Source: Acidobacteriota bacterium (GTDB taxonomy: Bacteria; Acidobacteriota; Blastocatellia; RBC074). Taken from it: DNA of 42,787 bases. Shown in pieces: positions 8,901-15,716 of this stretch (position 1 is its first letter; each line of letters starts with the position of its first letter). The stretch lies in contig JAFDVL010000013.1 in assembly GCA_018268995.1 (NCBI GenBank), forward strand, positions 1 through 42,787, read 5' to 3'. Position numbers and translations under genes: made by a program. Under the pieces are notes generated by a model, which had not been told where the DNA came from, did not search any database, and saw only the letters and a list, made by a program, of their open reading frames with translations.

Positions 8901-9490
8901 ACCTGGCCGGTGAATACGGTCTATCGAGCTTCGATACGCCACATCGTTTCAATATCAGCGGCAGTTATGAATTGCCGTTCGGCAAAGGCAAGAAATTCCT
9001 GAACGACAGCGGCTTGCTGGATCGCGTGGTCGGCGGTTGGCAGATTAATGCCATCGGCATTTTCCAAAGCGGCTTCCCGATCACGGTTGTTCAGAGCACA
9101 AATAACACGTTGGCCTATAGCCGCCTGCAACGCCCTAATCTGGTCGCAGGAGTTGACTTGGCGACTTCGGGTTCAATCAGTTCCCGGATTGATGGATACA
9201 TTAACCCAGCAGCGTTTTCGACGGCTGCGGCGGGCACGTTCGGCAATGCACCGCGCACGCTTGGCATCCGTGGCCCGGCACCGCAAAAAACCTGGGACAT
9301 CGGGTTGACGAAAGATGTCTCTATTTTTGAAACCCTGAAAGGACAATTTCGACTGGAAGCAATCAATGCGTTCAATACGCCGGTCTTCCGTTTGACTAAT
9401 ACGACCTTCGGAAGCTCGACGTTTGGCAAGATCACATCGCAAGCCAATTTCGCTCGCGTGATGCAAATCAGTCTGCGATTGATGTGGTGA
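5963..9490 (+). CDS. Oar-like TonB-dependent receptor with carboxypeptidase-regulatory domain
   Basis: This is a large outer-membrane beta-barrel that would take up a substrate using TonB energy. The start at 5963 follows AAAGGAG with good spacing and gives 1175 residues. An unusually long, positively charged 50-residue lead precedes the hydrophobic signal segment (ILGVLLALGFAVISTQAQS, about 52-70). Next come a carboxypeptidase-regulatory-like domain (about 78-165, with GGLRGAIKDKENNVLLGA), a plug domain (about 170-290, with NNYIIDGVPITD) and a barrel to the end. The last strand ends in RVMQISLRLMW with an aromatic terminus. The typical Oar segments SYVGSRGT, FNISGSYELPFGKG and NAFNTPVFRL are present. 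No substrate can be read from the neighbours; the next gene is an anion transporter. Confidence 0.93.
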   Translation: MLAEKYFADKISGFTRFLFRRISTLLGITKLKPTPRPSIRPIRAADYPPARQILGVLLALGFAVISTQAQSFQGGLRGAIKDKENNVLLGATLTLTNQETNVSRTTVTNEAGEYVFERVDPGKYKLSANLNGFKKADRTDVLVETQQQIALDFTLEVGNVVETVVITGDVPLMETSTASTGTVLGKQVLDDLPNSGRNPFMLSAVTPNVIPAGNPTFNRQQDQSGSSQISLAGGPVRGNNYIIDGVPITDLVNRAVIIPSLEAVQEVKVQVNTYDAEAGRTGGGFFNTLARSGNNDLHGSLFGFVRPSALQANNFFNNRNGIAKPNAPYKLYGGSVGGPVKLPWLYNGRDRTFFWAAFEGYRMDTFLSESFNVPTALERKGDFSQSAFTVLDPTTGQPFPNKIIPENRRDIVGYNLAQYFPLPNGSGNKYTATSTLSDRADQQTLKFDHEVTKSFKTSAFYAHYGSREPEADYYKNIANPGGTLLFRNVHALAWNNLVTLNSTTLLSLRYGYNTFNDSPITVSDGFDVASLGFAQSFTKDIIWKKFPRISIAGAAYGSASQAALGSGAPAERRYYSHNAMASLSKLMGRHSVKFGADYRRLNADFVAYGQASGQFFFNNSGTGDAIANLILGRLDFSNNSTAQIAKPLAAFVNYYAGYVHDDYRVSSKLTVNVGLRYEYEQGIQEANNQLTVGFDRNATSPLVVPGMTLKGGLIYAGVNGAPTQQATPVKTKFGPRIGFAYSLNDKTTIRGGYGIFWAPQVFTFSVTGLGALGFSSVTTVASGATLSNPFPNGLTQPSGSSRGLLTNVGSVVDFVDSDRQAPYVQQYSLDIQRELPGGITTTLSYVGSRGTSLNIGSINDSTVNLNQLTPQVLSQYTAAQLSERVANPFFGIAAAGSLASSSTIERRQLLRPFPQFTDILMHGAGGGNSFYNSVTIKAQKRMSRGMSFLTSYTFSKMLDNVFGQANYYASGVGGALNTYNLAGEYGLSSFDTPHRFNISGSYELPFGKGKKFLNDSGLLDRVVGGWQINAIGIFQSGFPITVVQSTNNTLAYSRLQRPNLVAGVDLATSGSISSRIDGYINPAAFSTAAAGTFGNAPRTLGIRGPAPQKTWDIGLTKDVSIFETLKGQFRLEAINAFNTPVFRLTNTTFGSSTFGKITSQANFARVMQISLRLMW

Positions 9491-9508
9491 TCGGTGTTAT
9501 CGCCTGGC

Positions 9509-9592
9509 AACGTTTGGAGTGTGGTGGCTGGCCTGCCGCTTTGAGGAGAATTCCTTCAAGCCAGCTCCCGCTCCAAACGTTACCGTATTTTT
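9509..9592 (+). terminator. Long stem-loop after the receptor gene, probable terminator
   Basis: AACGTTTGGAG (9509-9519) and CTCCAAACGTT (9571-9581) are perfect 11-bp inverted repeats. Inside them, GCTGG near 9527-9531 can pair with CCAGC at 9561-9565, and the centre around GAGGAGAATTCC is itself near-palindromic. TATTTTTG follows at 9586-9592. The structure begins 18 nt after the receptor stop. It argues against starting the SulP gene at 9519, inside the stem. Confidence 0.55.
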
Positions 9593-9599
9593 GCAGTTT

Positions 9600-11288
9600 A
9601 TGATGCAGGAGAATTCGATCTTCACCTCACAAATACAACGGCTCTTCCTCAACTTTTCACAGCTGAGAAACCAGGAAAATTTCTGGGAGCGATTACGAGG
9701 AGATTTTTTTGGCGGCACTGTCGCAGCCCTGATCGCTGTCCCATACGGGATGGCGCTTTCGGTAGCAATGGGAATGCGACCGGAAGCAGGATTGTACACC
9801 TCCATCATCGGCGGGATTGTCGCCGGATTCCTTTCCAGTTCCCCGGTTTTAATTAGCGGATTATCCGCCACAGCCGCTCCGATTTTGGGAGCAGTAACGA
9901 AAACACATGGTATTGGCGCAGCCCTGATTACAGGGCTTTTGTGCGGTTTGGCAATGACACTCATTGGCGCATTGAAGCTGGGAAGATTTGCCAATTATTT
10001 ACCGCAATCTATTGTCACGGCCTTTATGAGCGGCCTTGGGCTGACGATTTTTGTTTCGCAATTGAAAGCCTTTTTTGGTGTGCAGCCACAGGCCATTAAA
10101 TATAACTTCGGCGTGGTGGATGATTTGATCGGCGTACTGCTGGTGCTGCCATCTGTTCGCGCAGAATCCTTACTGATCGGCGGCGTTGTGATTCTGGCAA
10201 TGATCCTGCTGCCCAAATGGAATGAGAACATTCCAGCTTCGATCATTGGCGTCTTTGTTGCCACAGTGGTAGCTAAACTTGCAGGCTTTGATATTGCGCG
10301 CGTCGGCGAATTGCCAAGCGGTTTCCCATTGCCCCATCTGATTCATTTTGACCTGAATGTATTGCCTTCCCTGCTGCATCCGGCAGTCACGCTGGCGGGA
10401 TTGTTCACGATCAATCAGGCACTGACAGCGCTGGCAGTGAATCGCTCCAACAATATTTTCAATCGCGAAAAATGTGATCGTGAATTGATCGCACAAGGCA
10501 CAGCGAATTTGCTAACTCCATTTTTCGGTGCCCCTCCCGGCGTAGCAATGCTGGCGCGCACAATTGCCAGCACGCGCGCAGGCGCAATGAGCCGTTTATC
10601 CGTCATTTCGCACAGCTTCGTGCTGATTCTCTTCATCCTGCCGTTGCGCGGAATGATTGCGCAAATTCCGCTTTCCGCGTTGGCGGCAGTTACCGTTATG
10701 GTAGGATGGCAGCTCACAAATTGGAGCCGATTCGTGGCGCTCCGGCGCATGCCGCGAGTGGATGCAGCATTATTCCTCCTAACGTTTTCCATTGTCGTGA
10801 TGGCAGATTTAATCACAGGCGTAGGGCTTGGATTTTTGATTGCGATGATTCTGTTCGTCGAGCGTGCCGCAGAATCTACGCGGTTGGAACCCGTTGCCGT
10901 CACCTTGCCCTATTACACGACAACTACAGAATCCGGCGTGCATGCTTTTCGTTTGGTCGGGCCGCTTTTTTTTGCTACCAGCGAACGAATCTTGCTGCAA
11001 CTGCGCGCGATGCCGCCGATTGAAGTTTTAGTGCTTGATGTCACGGCAACGGGCACCTCTGACACATCTGCGATTGAGTTATTTCGCGGCGCGTTTGAGA
11101 TGCAGCGTTCCCGTGGTGGCGATTTATTTCTGACGGGAATTGATCCGCATCTGTATCAAATGCTGGAAGACATCGGATTAATTGCCGAGATCGGCGTCGA
11201 GAGGTTCACCCTAAAAACAGACGCGACGAAAGAGAGCGAACGGTTTTACGCGTTATTTGGTAGCCTGCTTCGCTCGCAAAATGGTTAA
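9600..11288 (+). CDS. SulP family inorganic anion transporter
   Basis: This is an inner-membrane permease of the SLC26/SulP family, which carries sulfate, bicarbonate or related anions. The start is placed at 9600 (MMQENSIF; a second ATG is at 9603) because the longer frame would read through a terminator-like stem; no strong ribosome-binding site is seen. The protein has 562 residues. Many hydrophobic helices run from about 30 to 430. The family hallmark GTVAALIAVPYGMALSVAMG is followed by GLYTSIIGGIVAG. A C-terminal STAS domain (about 450-550) contains the loop VLDVTATGTSDTSAIELF. It lies between the receptor and the exported aminotransferase in the same direction, with a REP-like pair 5 nt after its stop. 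The anion is not determinable. Confidence 0.92.
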   Translation: MMQENSIFTSQIQRLFLNFSQLRNQENFWERLRGDFFGGTVAALIAVPYGMALSVAMGMRPEAGLYTSIIGGIVAGFLSSSPVLISGLSATAAPILGAVTKTHGIGAALITGLLCGLAMTLIGALKLGRFANYLPQSIVTAFMSGLGLTIFVSQLKAFFGVQPQAIKYNFGVVDDLIGVLLVLPSVRAESLLIGGVVILAMILLPKWNENIPASIIGVFVATVVAKLAGFDIARVGELPSGFPLPHLIHFDLNVLPSLLHPAVTLAGLFTINQALTALAVNRSNNIFNREKCDRELIAQGTANLLTPFFGAPPGVAMLARTIASTRAGAMSRLSVISHSFVLILFILPLRGMIAQIPLSALAAVTVMVGWQLTNWSRFVALRRMPRVDAALFLLTFSIVVMADLITGVGLGFLIAMILFVERAAESTRLEPVAVTLPYYTTTTESGVHAFRLVGPLFFATSERILLQLRAMPPIEVLVLDVTATGTSDTSAIELFRGAFEMQRSRGGDLFLTGIDPHLYQMLEDIGLIAEIGVERFTLKTDATKESERFYALFGSLLRSQNG

Positions 11289-11293
11289 TTTGT

Positions 11294-11369
11294 TGTACAG
11301 CAAACATCCTGTTTGCTGCGCCGAAAATGCCCGTATCAAAGAAACAGCAAACAGGATGTTTGCTGTACA
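11294..11369. repeat. REP-like element pair A (two GTAC-hairpins in inverted orientation)
   Basis: The outer arms 11294-11318 and 11345-11369 are a perfect 25-bp inverted repeat with a 26-nt spacer. Each arm is itself a hairpin: foot GTAC, stem AGCAAACA, loop TCC, stem TGTTTGCT, then G. The same foot, stem-length and TCC loop recur at 14095-14189 with covarying stem bases. This nested design is that of BIMEs, pairs of REP sequences with a conserved 5' tetranucleotide. It fills the gap between the SulP stop and the aminotransferase start. Confidence 0.85.
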
Positions 11370-11404
11370 TTCAACAGCAGTCACCCAACTCCAGAAAGGA
11401 ACTT

Positions 11405-12586
11405 ATGTTTACAACCAAGCATGCCGAACCCAAATTATCTTCTGTTGGAATGTCACGCCGGAATTTTGCCCGGATGACTGCGCTGCTTACAGCAGGCGCG
11501 GCCTTACCGTTTTACGGTGAATCCCAACTGGCAATGGCGCAACTCTCCAAAGTCGGCCCGTTGCCGCCCGACGCCGTAAAAATCAATGCGAACGAAAACC
11601 CGTTAGGCCCGTGCCCGGAAGCGATTGAAGCCATTACCAAAGTGATTGCCAAAGGCGGACGATACGAATATGAAATGACCGACACCTTCGCCAAAACACT
11701 GGCCGAATTAGAGCAACTCGACACCGAATATGTGTTGCCGTTCCCTGGTTCCAGCGATCCGTTGCATCGCGCAGTCTTGGCGTACTGCGGCAAAGACAAA
11801 CCATTTATCATGTCCGATCCTGGCTATGAAGCAGGCGCACGCGCGGCTCAATTCATCGGCGCAAAAGTCATCAAAGTGCCGCTGACAAAATCCTATGCGC
11901 ACGATGTCAAAACGATGGTTGAGGTCGCCAAGGCAAAGAACGCCGGATTGATTTACATCTGCAACCCGAACAACCCGACCGGCACAATCACGCCCAAGAG
12001 CGAAATCGAATGGGTGCTGGCAAACAAACCCGAAGAAACATTGTTGCTGCTGGACGAAGCCTACATTCATCTGTCCGATGAGCCGATGGGTTCAGACCTG
12101 GTTTCAATGGATAAGGATTTGATCATTCTCCGCACGTTCTCAAAACTCTACGGCATGGCAGGCTTGCGCGCAGGCGCGGCGATTGGCCGACCGGATTTAT
12201 TGAACAAGCTGAAAAATTACGGTGCAGGTGCATTGCCACTCACCGGAATGGTCGGCGCGACAGCCAGCCTGAAAGTCAAAACGCTGGTGCCGGAACGCCG
12301 CAAAATCATCAAAGACATCCGCGAAGACGTGTTCAGCTTCCTTGAGAAAAACAATTTCTCTTATGTTCCGTCCGTCAGCAATTGCTTCATGCTCGACGTG
12401 AAACGCCCGGCCAAACAATTCGTCAAAGCGATGCAAAAAGAAAAGATTTATGTGGGACGCGCCTGGCCCGTTTGGCCGATGCATGCCCGCATCAGCGTCG
12501 GAACCAAAGAAGAAATGGCGAAATTCAAAGTTGCCTTGTTGAAGGTGATGAATGAAGCTCCAGCGATGAGCGCAAAAGTTAGCTAA
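11405..12586 (+). CDS. Tat-exported class I/II aminotransferase (HisC-like)
   Basis: This is a PLP-dependent aminotransferase of 393 residues, resembling histidinol-phosphate aminotransferase. The start at 11405 follows AGAAAGGAAC. A twin-arginine signal is clear: MSRRNFARMTALLTAGAAL with R18 and R19, so the folded enzyme should be exported with its cofactor. Known-family motifs are present: ANENPLGP near the N-terminus of the mature part, NPNNPTGT, LLDEAYIHL, and the PLP lysine K247 in RTFSKLYGMAGLRAG. Ordinary HisC is cytoplasmic, so the location is unusual. It is not beside his genes. The substrate is unknown; amino acids or periplasmic amino-compounds are possible. Confidence 0.9.
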   Translation: MFTTKHAEPKLSSVGMSRRNFARMTALLTAGAALPFYGESQLAMAQLSKVGPLPPDAVKINANENPLGPCPEAIEAITKVIAKGGRYEYEMTDTFAKTLAELEQLDTEYVLPFPGSSDPLHRAVLAYCGKDKPFIMSDPGYEAGARAAQFIGAKVIKVPLTKSYAHDVKTMVEVAKAKNAGLIYICNPNNPTGTITPKSEIEWVLANKPEETLLLLDEAYIHLSDEPMGSDLVSMDKDLIILRTFSKLYGMAGLRAGAAIGRPDLLNKLKNYGAGALPLTGMVGATASLKVKTLVPERRKIIKDIREDVFSFLEKNNFSYVPSVSNCFMLDVKRPAKQFVKAMQKEKIYVGRAWPVWPMHARISVGTKEEMAKFKVALLKVMNEAPAMSAKVS

Positions 12587-12616
12587 GAATCAAACTGCTT
12601 CCAGGATTGAGAATGA

Positions 12617-12708
12617 AACTACGAGACAGACAGAAATAACGGAACAGGCGAAATCATTTCTGCTGCCATTTTTTCGTGACCTCCGCTATTTTCGTTTGTT
12701 TCGTAGTT
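12617..12708. repeat. Intergenic inverted repeat between convergent genes (27-nt arms)
   Basis: The arms at 12617-12643 and 12682-12708 match as inverted repeats at 22 of 27 positions, most differences being transitions that still allow G-U pairs. The left arm starts AACTACGAGACAGACAG and the right arm ends GTTTGTTTCGTAGTT. It lies 30 bp after the aminotransferase stop and 5 bp from the rsmB stop, so it may also end both transcripts. Its sequence is unrelated to the GTAC-hairpin family. Confidence 0.7.
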
Positions 12709-12713
12709 GCGAT

Positions 12714-14090
12714 TTATTCCCTTTGCAACACGCAAACAAAAAAGCTTTCACACTTATGTTCATGTGTGAAGGTGCGCGCTCCAACAATCGGCGTTAACCG
12801 GTCCGCAAAATCAATCCCAAGAGCTTCTAATCGCTCTTTGGTTACGTCCTGAAACGCCGGTTGTTGTGCGCGAAACCAGCTAATCACATCCTCGCCTTCT
12901 TCTACTTCGGTTGAGCAAACAGAATACGTCAGCGTCCCGCCTGCACGAACTTGTGATGCCGCATTCACAAGCAGCGTTTTTTGCAGTTCCGCTAATTCCT
13001 GAATCTTTGTTTGCGTCACGCGCCATTTGATTTCAGGATGTCGTTGCAACGTTCCCAAGCCTGAACAAGGCGCATCCAGCAAAACCGCATCAAACATTGC
13101 TTCAGTCGCAAACGGCAATGACTTGGACGCATCCAGTTGCACCAAATTCAAATTTGTGACGTTTGCCCGCGCCGCCAGTTCGCGCATCGTTTGCAAGCGA
13201 TGCAAATGCAAATCGCCTGCGACAATCACCGCGTCATCCGGCAGCAAGGACGCCAGCAACGAAGTCTTACTGCCCGGTGCGGCGCAAACATCTAGCAATT
13301 TGAGATTTGAAATTTGAGATTTGAGGTTTGCCGTCAGCGCATGTGCAACGAACTGCGAGGCTTCGTCCTGCAAATAAATCCAATTCTTTTGCATTGGCTC
13401 GGACAGAGCAGAAAGGCTGCCCTGCGCAATCACCGCTGCATTTGGCGCGAGCGTGGAGTTGCGCAGCTTGATTTGGTGCGCGTCGAACCATTCGCGCGTC
13501 GTCGCTTCCGCTTGCACGCGTTGATGGAAGCGAAACGCAATTTGCGGCGAATGATTGTTCGCCAATGCCAGCGCCTGCGCTTCTTCAAAGCCAAAACGAT
13601 CCGCCCATTTTTGCAACAACCATTGTGGATGCGAAGCGACAATGCTTAATTTTTCCAGCGGCGTTTTGATCGCATCAAGCAAAGCAGCGATGCCTTCCTT
13701 GCCCGCTCGTTGCACCGACCGCAACACGCCATTCACCATCGGCGCAGCGCTAAATTTCTTATGCAGCTTGACCAAATTGACGGACTCATTAATTGCGGCG
13801 TGCGGCGGGATGCGCGAGAGGAAATTCAATTGGTAAATGCCGAGGCGCAGCGCAATCACGACTTCAGCATCCAGCTTTTTCAGTTTTCGTCGCGCGAAAT
13901 GCTCAATCAGCCAATCCAGTTGCAATTGCCAGCGCAAAACGCCGAGCGTCAGTTCCTGCGCCAAAGCATGATCCACCGAAGAAAGAGCTTCGTACCGCGA
14001 TGAAGCCAGTAAATTGCTGGCATAAGCGTCTTCTGTCTGGACGCGCCAAAGAATGTCGTAGGCCGCGAGTCGTGCGGGGGAAATTTTCAT
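12714..14090 (-). CDS. rsmB: 16S rRNA m5C967 methyltransferase RsmB
   Basis: The enzyme methylates cytosine 967 of 16S rRNA using S-adenosylmethionine. The start at 14090 (MKISPARLAAYDIL) is chosen because the longer frame reads only through a repeat element; 458 residues result. An N-terminal NusB-like helical domain spans about 1-140. The methyltransferase domain has motif I DVCAAPGSK at 267-275, the PCSGLG motif with C342, and the catalytic cysteine C392 in TYSVCSTEVEEGED. Odd feature: residues 255-264 (NLKSQISNLK) are encoded by a perfect 14-bp tandem duplication just before motif I, where homologues have a short linker. It is the last gene of the aroC-Uma2-def-fmt-rsmB operon. A repeat element ends 4 nt before the ATG, and no Shine-Dalgarno is visible. 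Confidence 0.94.
   Translation of the reverse strand: MKISPARLAAYDILWRVQTEDAYASNLLASSRYEALSSVDHALAQELTLGVLRWQLQLDWLIEHFARRKLKKLDAEVVIALRLGIYQLNFLSRIPPHAAINESVNLVKLHKKFSAAPMVNGVLRSVQRAGKEGIAALLDAIKTPLEKLSIVASHPQWLLQKWADRFGFEEAQALALANNHSPQIAFRFHQRVQAEATTREWFDAHQIKLRNSTLAPNAAVIAQGSLSALSEPMQKNWIYLQDEASQFVAHALTANLKSQISNLKLLDVCAAPGSKTSLLASLLPDDAVIVAGDLHLHRLQTMRELAARANVTNLNLVQLDASKSLPFATEAMFDAVLLDAPCSGLGTLQRHPEIKWRVTQTKIQELAELQKTLLVNAASQVRAGGTLTYSVCSTEVEEGEDVISWFRAQQPAFQDVTKERLEALGIDFADRLTPIVGARTFTHEHKCESFFVCVLQRE
13297..13326. repeat. 14-bp tandem repeat inserted in the rsmB coding region
   Basis: AATTTGAGATTTGA occurs twice in perfect tandem (13297-13310, 13311-13324), followed by GG. On the rsmB strand it encodes NLKSQISNLK (residues 255-264) just ahead of SAM motif I. 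Low-complexity peptides of this kind are, from general experience, typical products of dispersed AATCTCAAAT-type repeats. Confidence 0.8.
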
Positions 14091-14094
14091 AAAG

Positions 14095-14189
14095 GTACAA
14101 CAAGCATCCTGCTTGTTGATCGTTGCCTCGAATCTGATGACAAGATGGAAAGGGAACCTCATACACGACAAGCGGGACGCTTATCGTAC
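14095..14189. repeat. REP-like element pair B (GTAC-hairpins flanking a 49-nt spacer)
   Basis: Unit B1 on the plus strand is GTAC (14095-14098), stem AACAAGCA, loop TCC, stem TGCTTGTT to 14117. Unit B2 on the minus strand starts at 14189 with GTAC, then stem GATAAGCG, loop TCC, stem CGCTTGTC to 14167. Compared with pair A, stem positions 1, 2, 6 and 8 change on both sides together, and position 3 becomes a G-T wobble in B2. The fmt stop codon (14181-14183) lies inside B2, and the rsmB ATG is 4 nt from B1. Confidence 0.82.
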
Positions 14190-15119
14190 ACGTTGCCCAA
14201 CCTGCAACTTCGCTCCGTTCAGGAAATCACGCGCTTGCATCACGCGCTTGCCTGCGGGCAGCACTTCGGTAATCCGCAATTGCGATTGACCGCCACAAGC
14301 AATTGCAAAACTGTCTTTGGCAACTTCCACCACAGTTCCGGCCTCAAATTCCGACGCACAGGGTTCCGCCTGACAATTCGTGATCTCAAGCTTCTGTTCG
14401 TGCAAAAACGTGTGACAACCGGGAAACGGCGTAAAGCCGCGCATCCGATTGCGAATCTGCGTTGCCGTTAACGCCCAGTCAATCAAGCCATCTTCGCGCT
14501 TGAGAATATGCGCGTAGGTCGCATCCTTGTTGTTTTGCTGGATCGGCTGAATTTCACCCGCTTCTAACTTTGTCAGCGTTTCAATTAGCAGATTCGCGCC
14601 CAATTCTGACAGCCGCGCAGTCAATTCCGGCGTGCGCTCATCGTCACCGATTGCCAATTTCCCTTGCAGCAAAATCGGCCCCGTATCCAATCCCTCTTCC
14701 ATCTGCATAATCGTCACGCCCGTTTCTGTTTCGCCATTCACAATCGCCCAATTGATCGGCGCAGCCCCGCGATATTTTGGCAGCAACGACGAATGCACAT
14801 TGATGCAGCCAAACTTCGGCGCAAGCAACATCCATTCAGGCAGGATGCGCCCATACGCAGCGACAATGCCGGCATCCACACTCTGGAACAACGGCTCAAT
14901 CTCTCGCCGTGCATCTTCGGTGCGAATTTTCGTCGGTTGATGAACCGGAATGTTGTGCTGTGCAGCCAAGACCTTGACCGGTGGCGGCGTGATGATTTGC
15001 TTGCGGCCCACCGGCTTGTCCGGTTGCGTAAAGACAGCAGTGATCGTGTGCCCCGCATCAATCAACTTTTGCAGCGAAGGCACCGCAAATTCCGGCGTGC
15101 CCATAAAAATTAAATTCAT
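14181..15119 (-). CDS. fmt: Methionyl-tRNA formyltransferase
   Basis: The enzyme formylates Met-tRNAfMet with 10-formyl-THF for translation initiation. The start at 15119 gives [17 protein letters not shown], the standard N-terminus, and 312 residues, a normal length. The longer upstream frame reads a repeat and is rejected. The catalytic triad is present: N107 and H109 in [18 protein letters not shown], and D145 in [11 protein letters not shown]. The C-terminal OB-like domain is complete. The last two residues and the TAA stop are provided by the REP-like unit B2. It sits between def and rsmB, the classical bacterial order, with inverted repeats filling both gaps. Confidence 0.96.
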   Translation of the reverse strand: MNLIFMGTPEFAVPSLQKLIDAGHTITAVFTQPDKPVGRKQIITPPPVKVLAAQHNIPVHQPTKIRTEDARREIEPLFQSVDAGIVAAYGRILPEWMLLAPKFGCINVHSSLLPKYRGAAPINWAIVNGETETGVTIMQMEEGLDTGPILLQGKLAIGDDERTPELTARLSELGANLLIETLTKLEAGEIQPIQQNNKDATYAHILKREDGLIDWALTATQIRNRMRGFTPFPGCHTFLHEQKLEITNCQAEPCASEFEAGTVVEVAKDSFAIACGGQSQLRITEVLPAGKRVMQARDFLNGAKLQVGQRVR

Positions 15120-15133
15120 AAACGAGGAACGCA

Positions 15134-15183
15134 GAACGCGGAATGATGAAAGATGATCAAGCAACATTCATCGTTCCGCGCTC
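15134..15183. repeat. Inverted repeat in the def-fmt gap
   Basis: GAACGCGGAATGATGAA (15134-15150) and TTCATCGTTCCGCGCTC (15167-15183) match as inverted repeats at 15 of 17 positions with a 16-nt spacer. The sequence has internal near-repeats (GGAACGCAGAACGCGGAA). It ends 14 nt from the fmt start and 20 nt from the def stop. It shares no sequence with the GTAC-hairpin family. Confidence 0.7.
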
Positions 15184-15203
15184 ATATTTAAGCCTTTCGA
15201 GCC

Positions 15204-15716
15204 TCACTCCCACTCGCCGAGTTTGATTTTCTTGTTGATTTTGCGTTTGATCAGATCGCGTTTCAGCGGGCTGAGGTGTTCGATGAAGACGTGGCCGTCA
15301 ATGTGTTCTTTCTCGTGCAGCACGCAGCGCGCTGCCAGGCCGCTGGCTTCAAAGGTGTATTCTTTGCCGTTGATGTCTATGGCCTGCACGGTAACGATTT
15401 CGGGGCGTTCGACTTCAAAGTAAATGCCGGGAAAGCTCAGGCAGCCTTCTTCGCTGACGATCTTGCCTTTGGTTTCGACGATTTGGGGATTGATGACAAC
15501 GAGCTTATCTTGTTTGTCTTTGCCGCTGCTGACATCCATGACGAAAAGTTTTTTCGAGAGCGCGACCTGTGGCGCGGCTAAGCCGACACCTTTGGCCGTG
15601 TACATCGTGCCAAACATTTCGTCTACAAATTTGGCCAACTCGCCATCAATATTGGTGATCTCTTCGCCCTCTTTTTGCAGGACGGGATCACCATATTTCA
15701 CAATTTTTAGAGTCAT
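15204..15716 (-). CDS. def: Peptide deformylase
   Basis: This metalloenzyme removes the N-formyl group from nascent proteins. It has 170 residues, the normal length. All three family motifs are present: GVGLAAPQ at 43-50, EGCLS with metal ligand C92, and HEKEH with H134, E135 and H138. The third motif is usually HEXDH; here the fourth residue is Glu, a conservative change. The ATG overlaps the stop of the upstream Uma2 gene by 4 bp (ATGA), which points to translational coupling. It works in sequence with fmt downstream. Confidence 0.97.
   Translation of the reverse strand: MTLKIVKYGDPVLQKEGEEITNIDGELAKFVDEMFGTMYTAKGVGLAAPQVALSKKLFVMDVSSGKDKQDKLVVINPQIVETKGKIVSEEGCLSFPGIYFEVERPEIVTVQAIDINGKEYTFEASGLAARCVLHEKEHIDGHVFIEHLSPLKRDLIKRKINKKIKLGEWE

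Noticed and set aside
9519..9599. Longer N-terminus for the SulP transporter
   Set aside because: The extra 27 residues are encoded by a strong stem-loop and do not resemble the family's N-terminus.
11294..11369. Perfect 25-bp inverted repeat as a simple SulP terminator
   Set aside because: No T-run follows on either side and the same hairpin unit recurs elsewhere, so a repeat family explains it better; a terminator role is not excluded.
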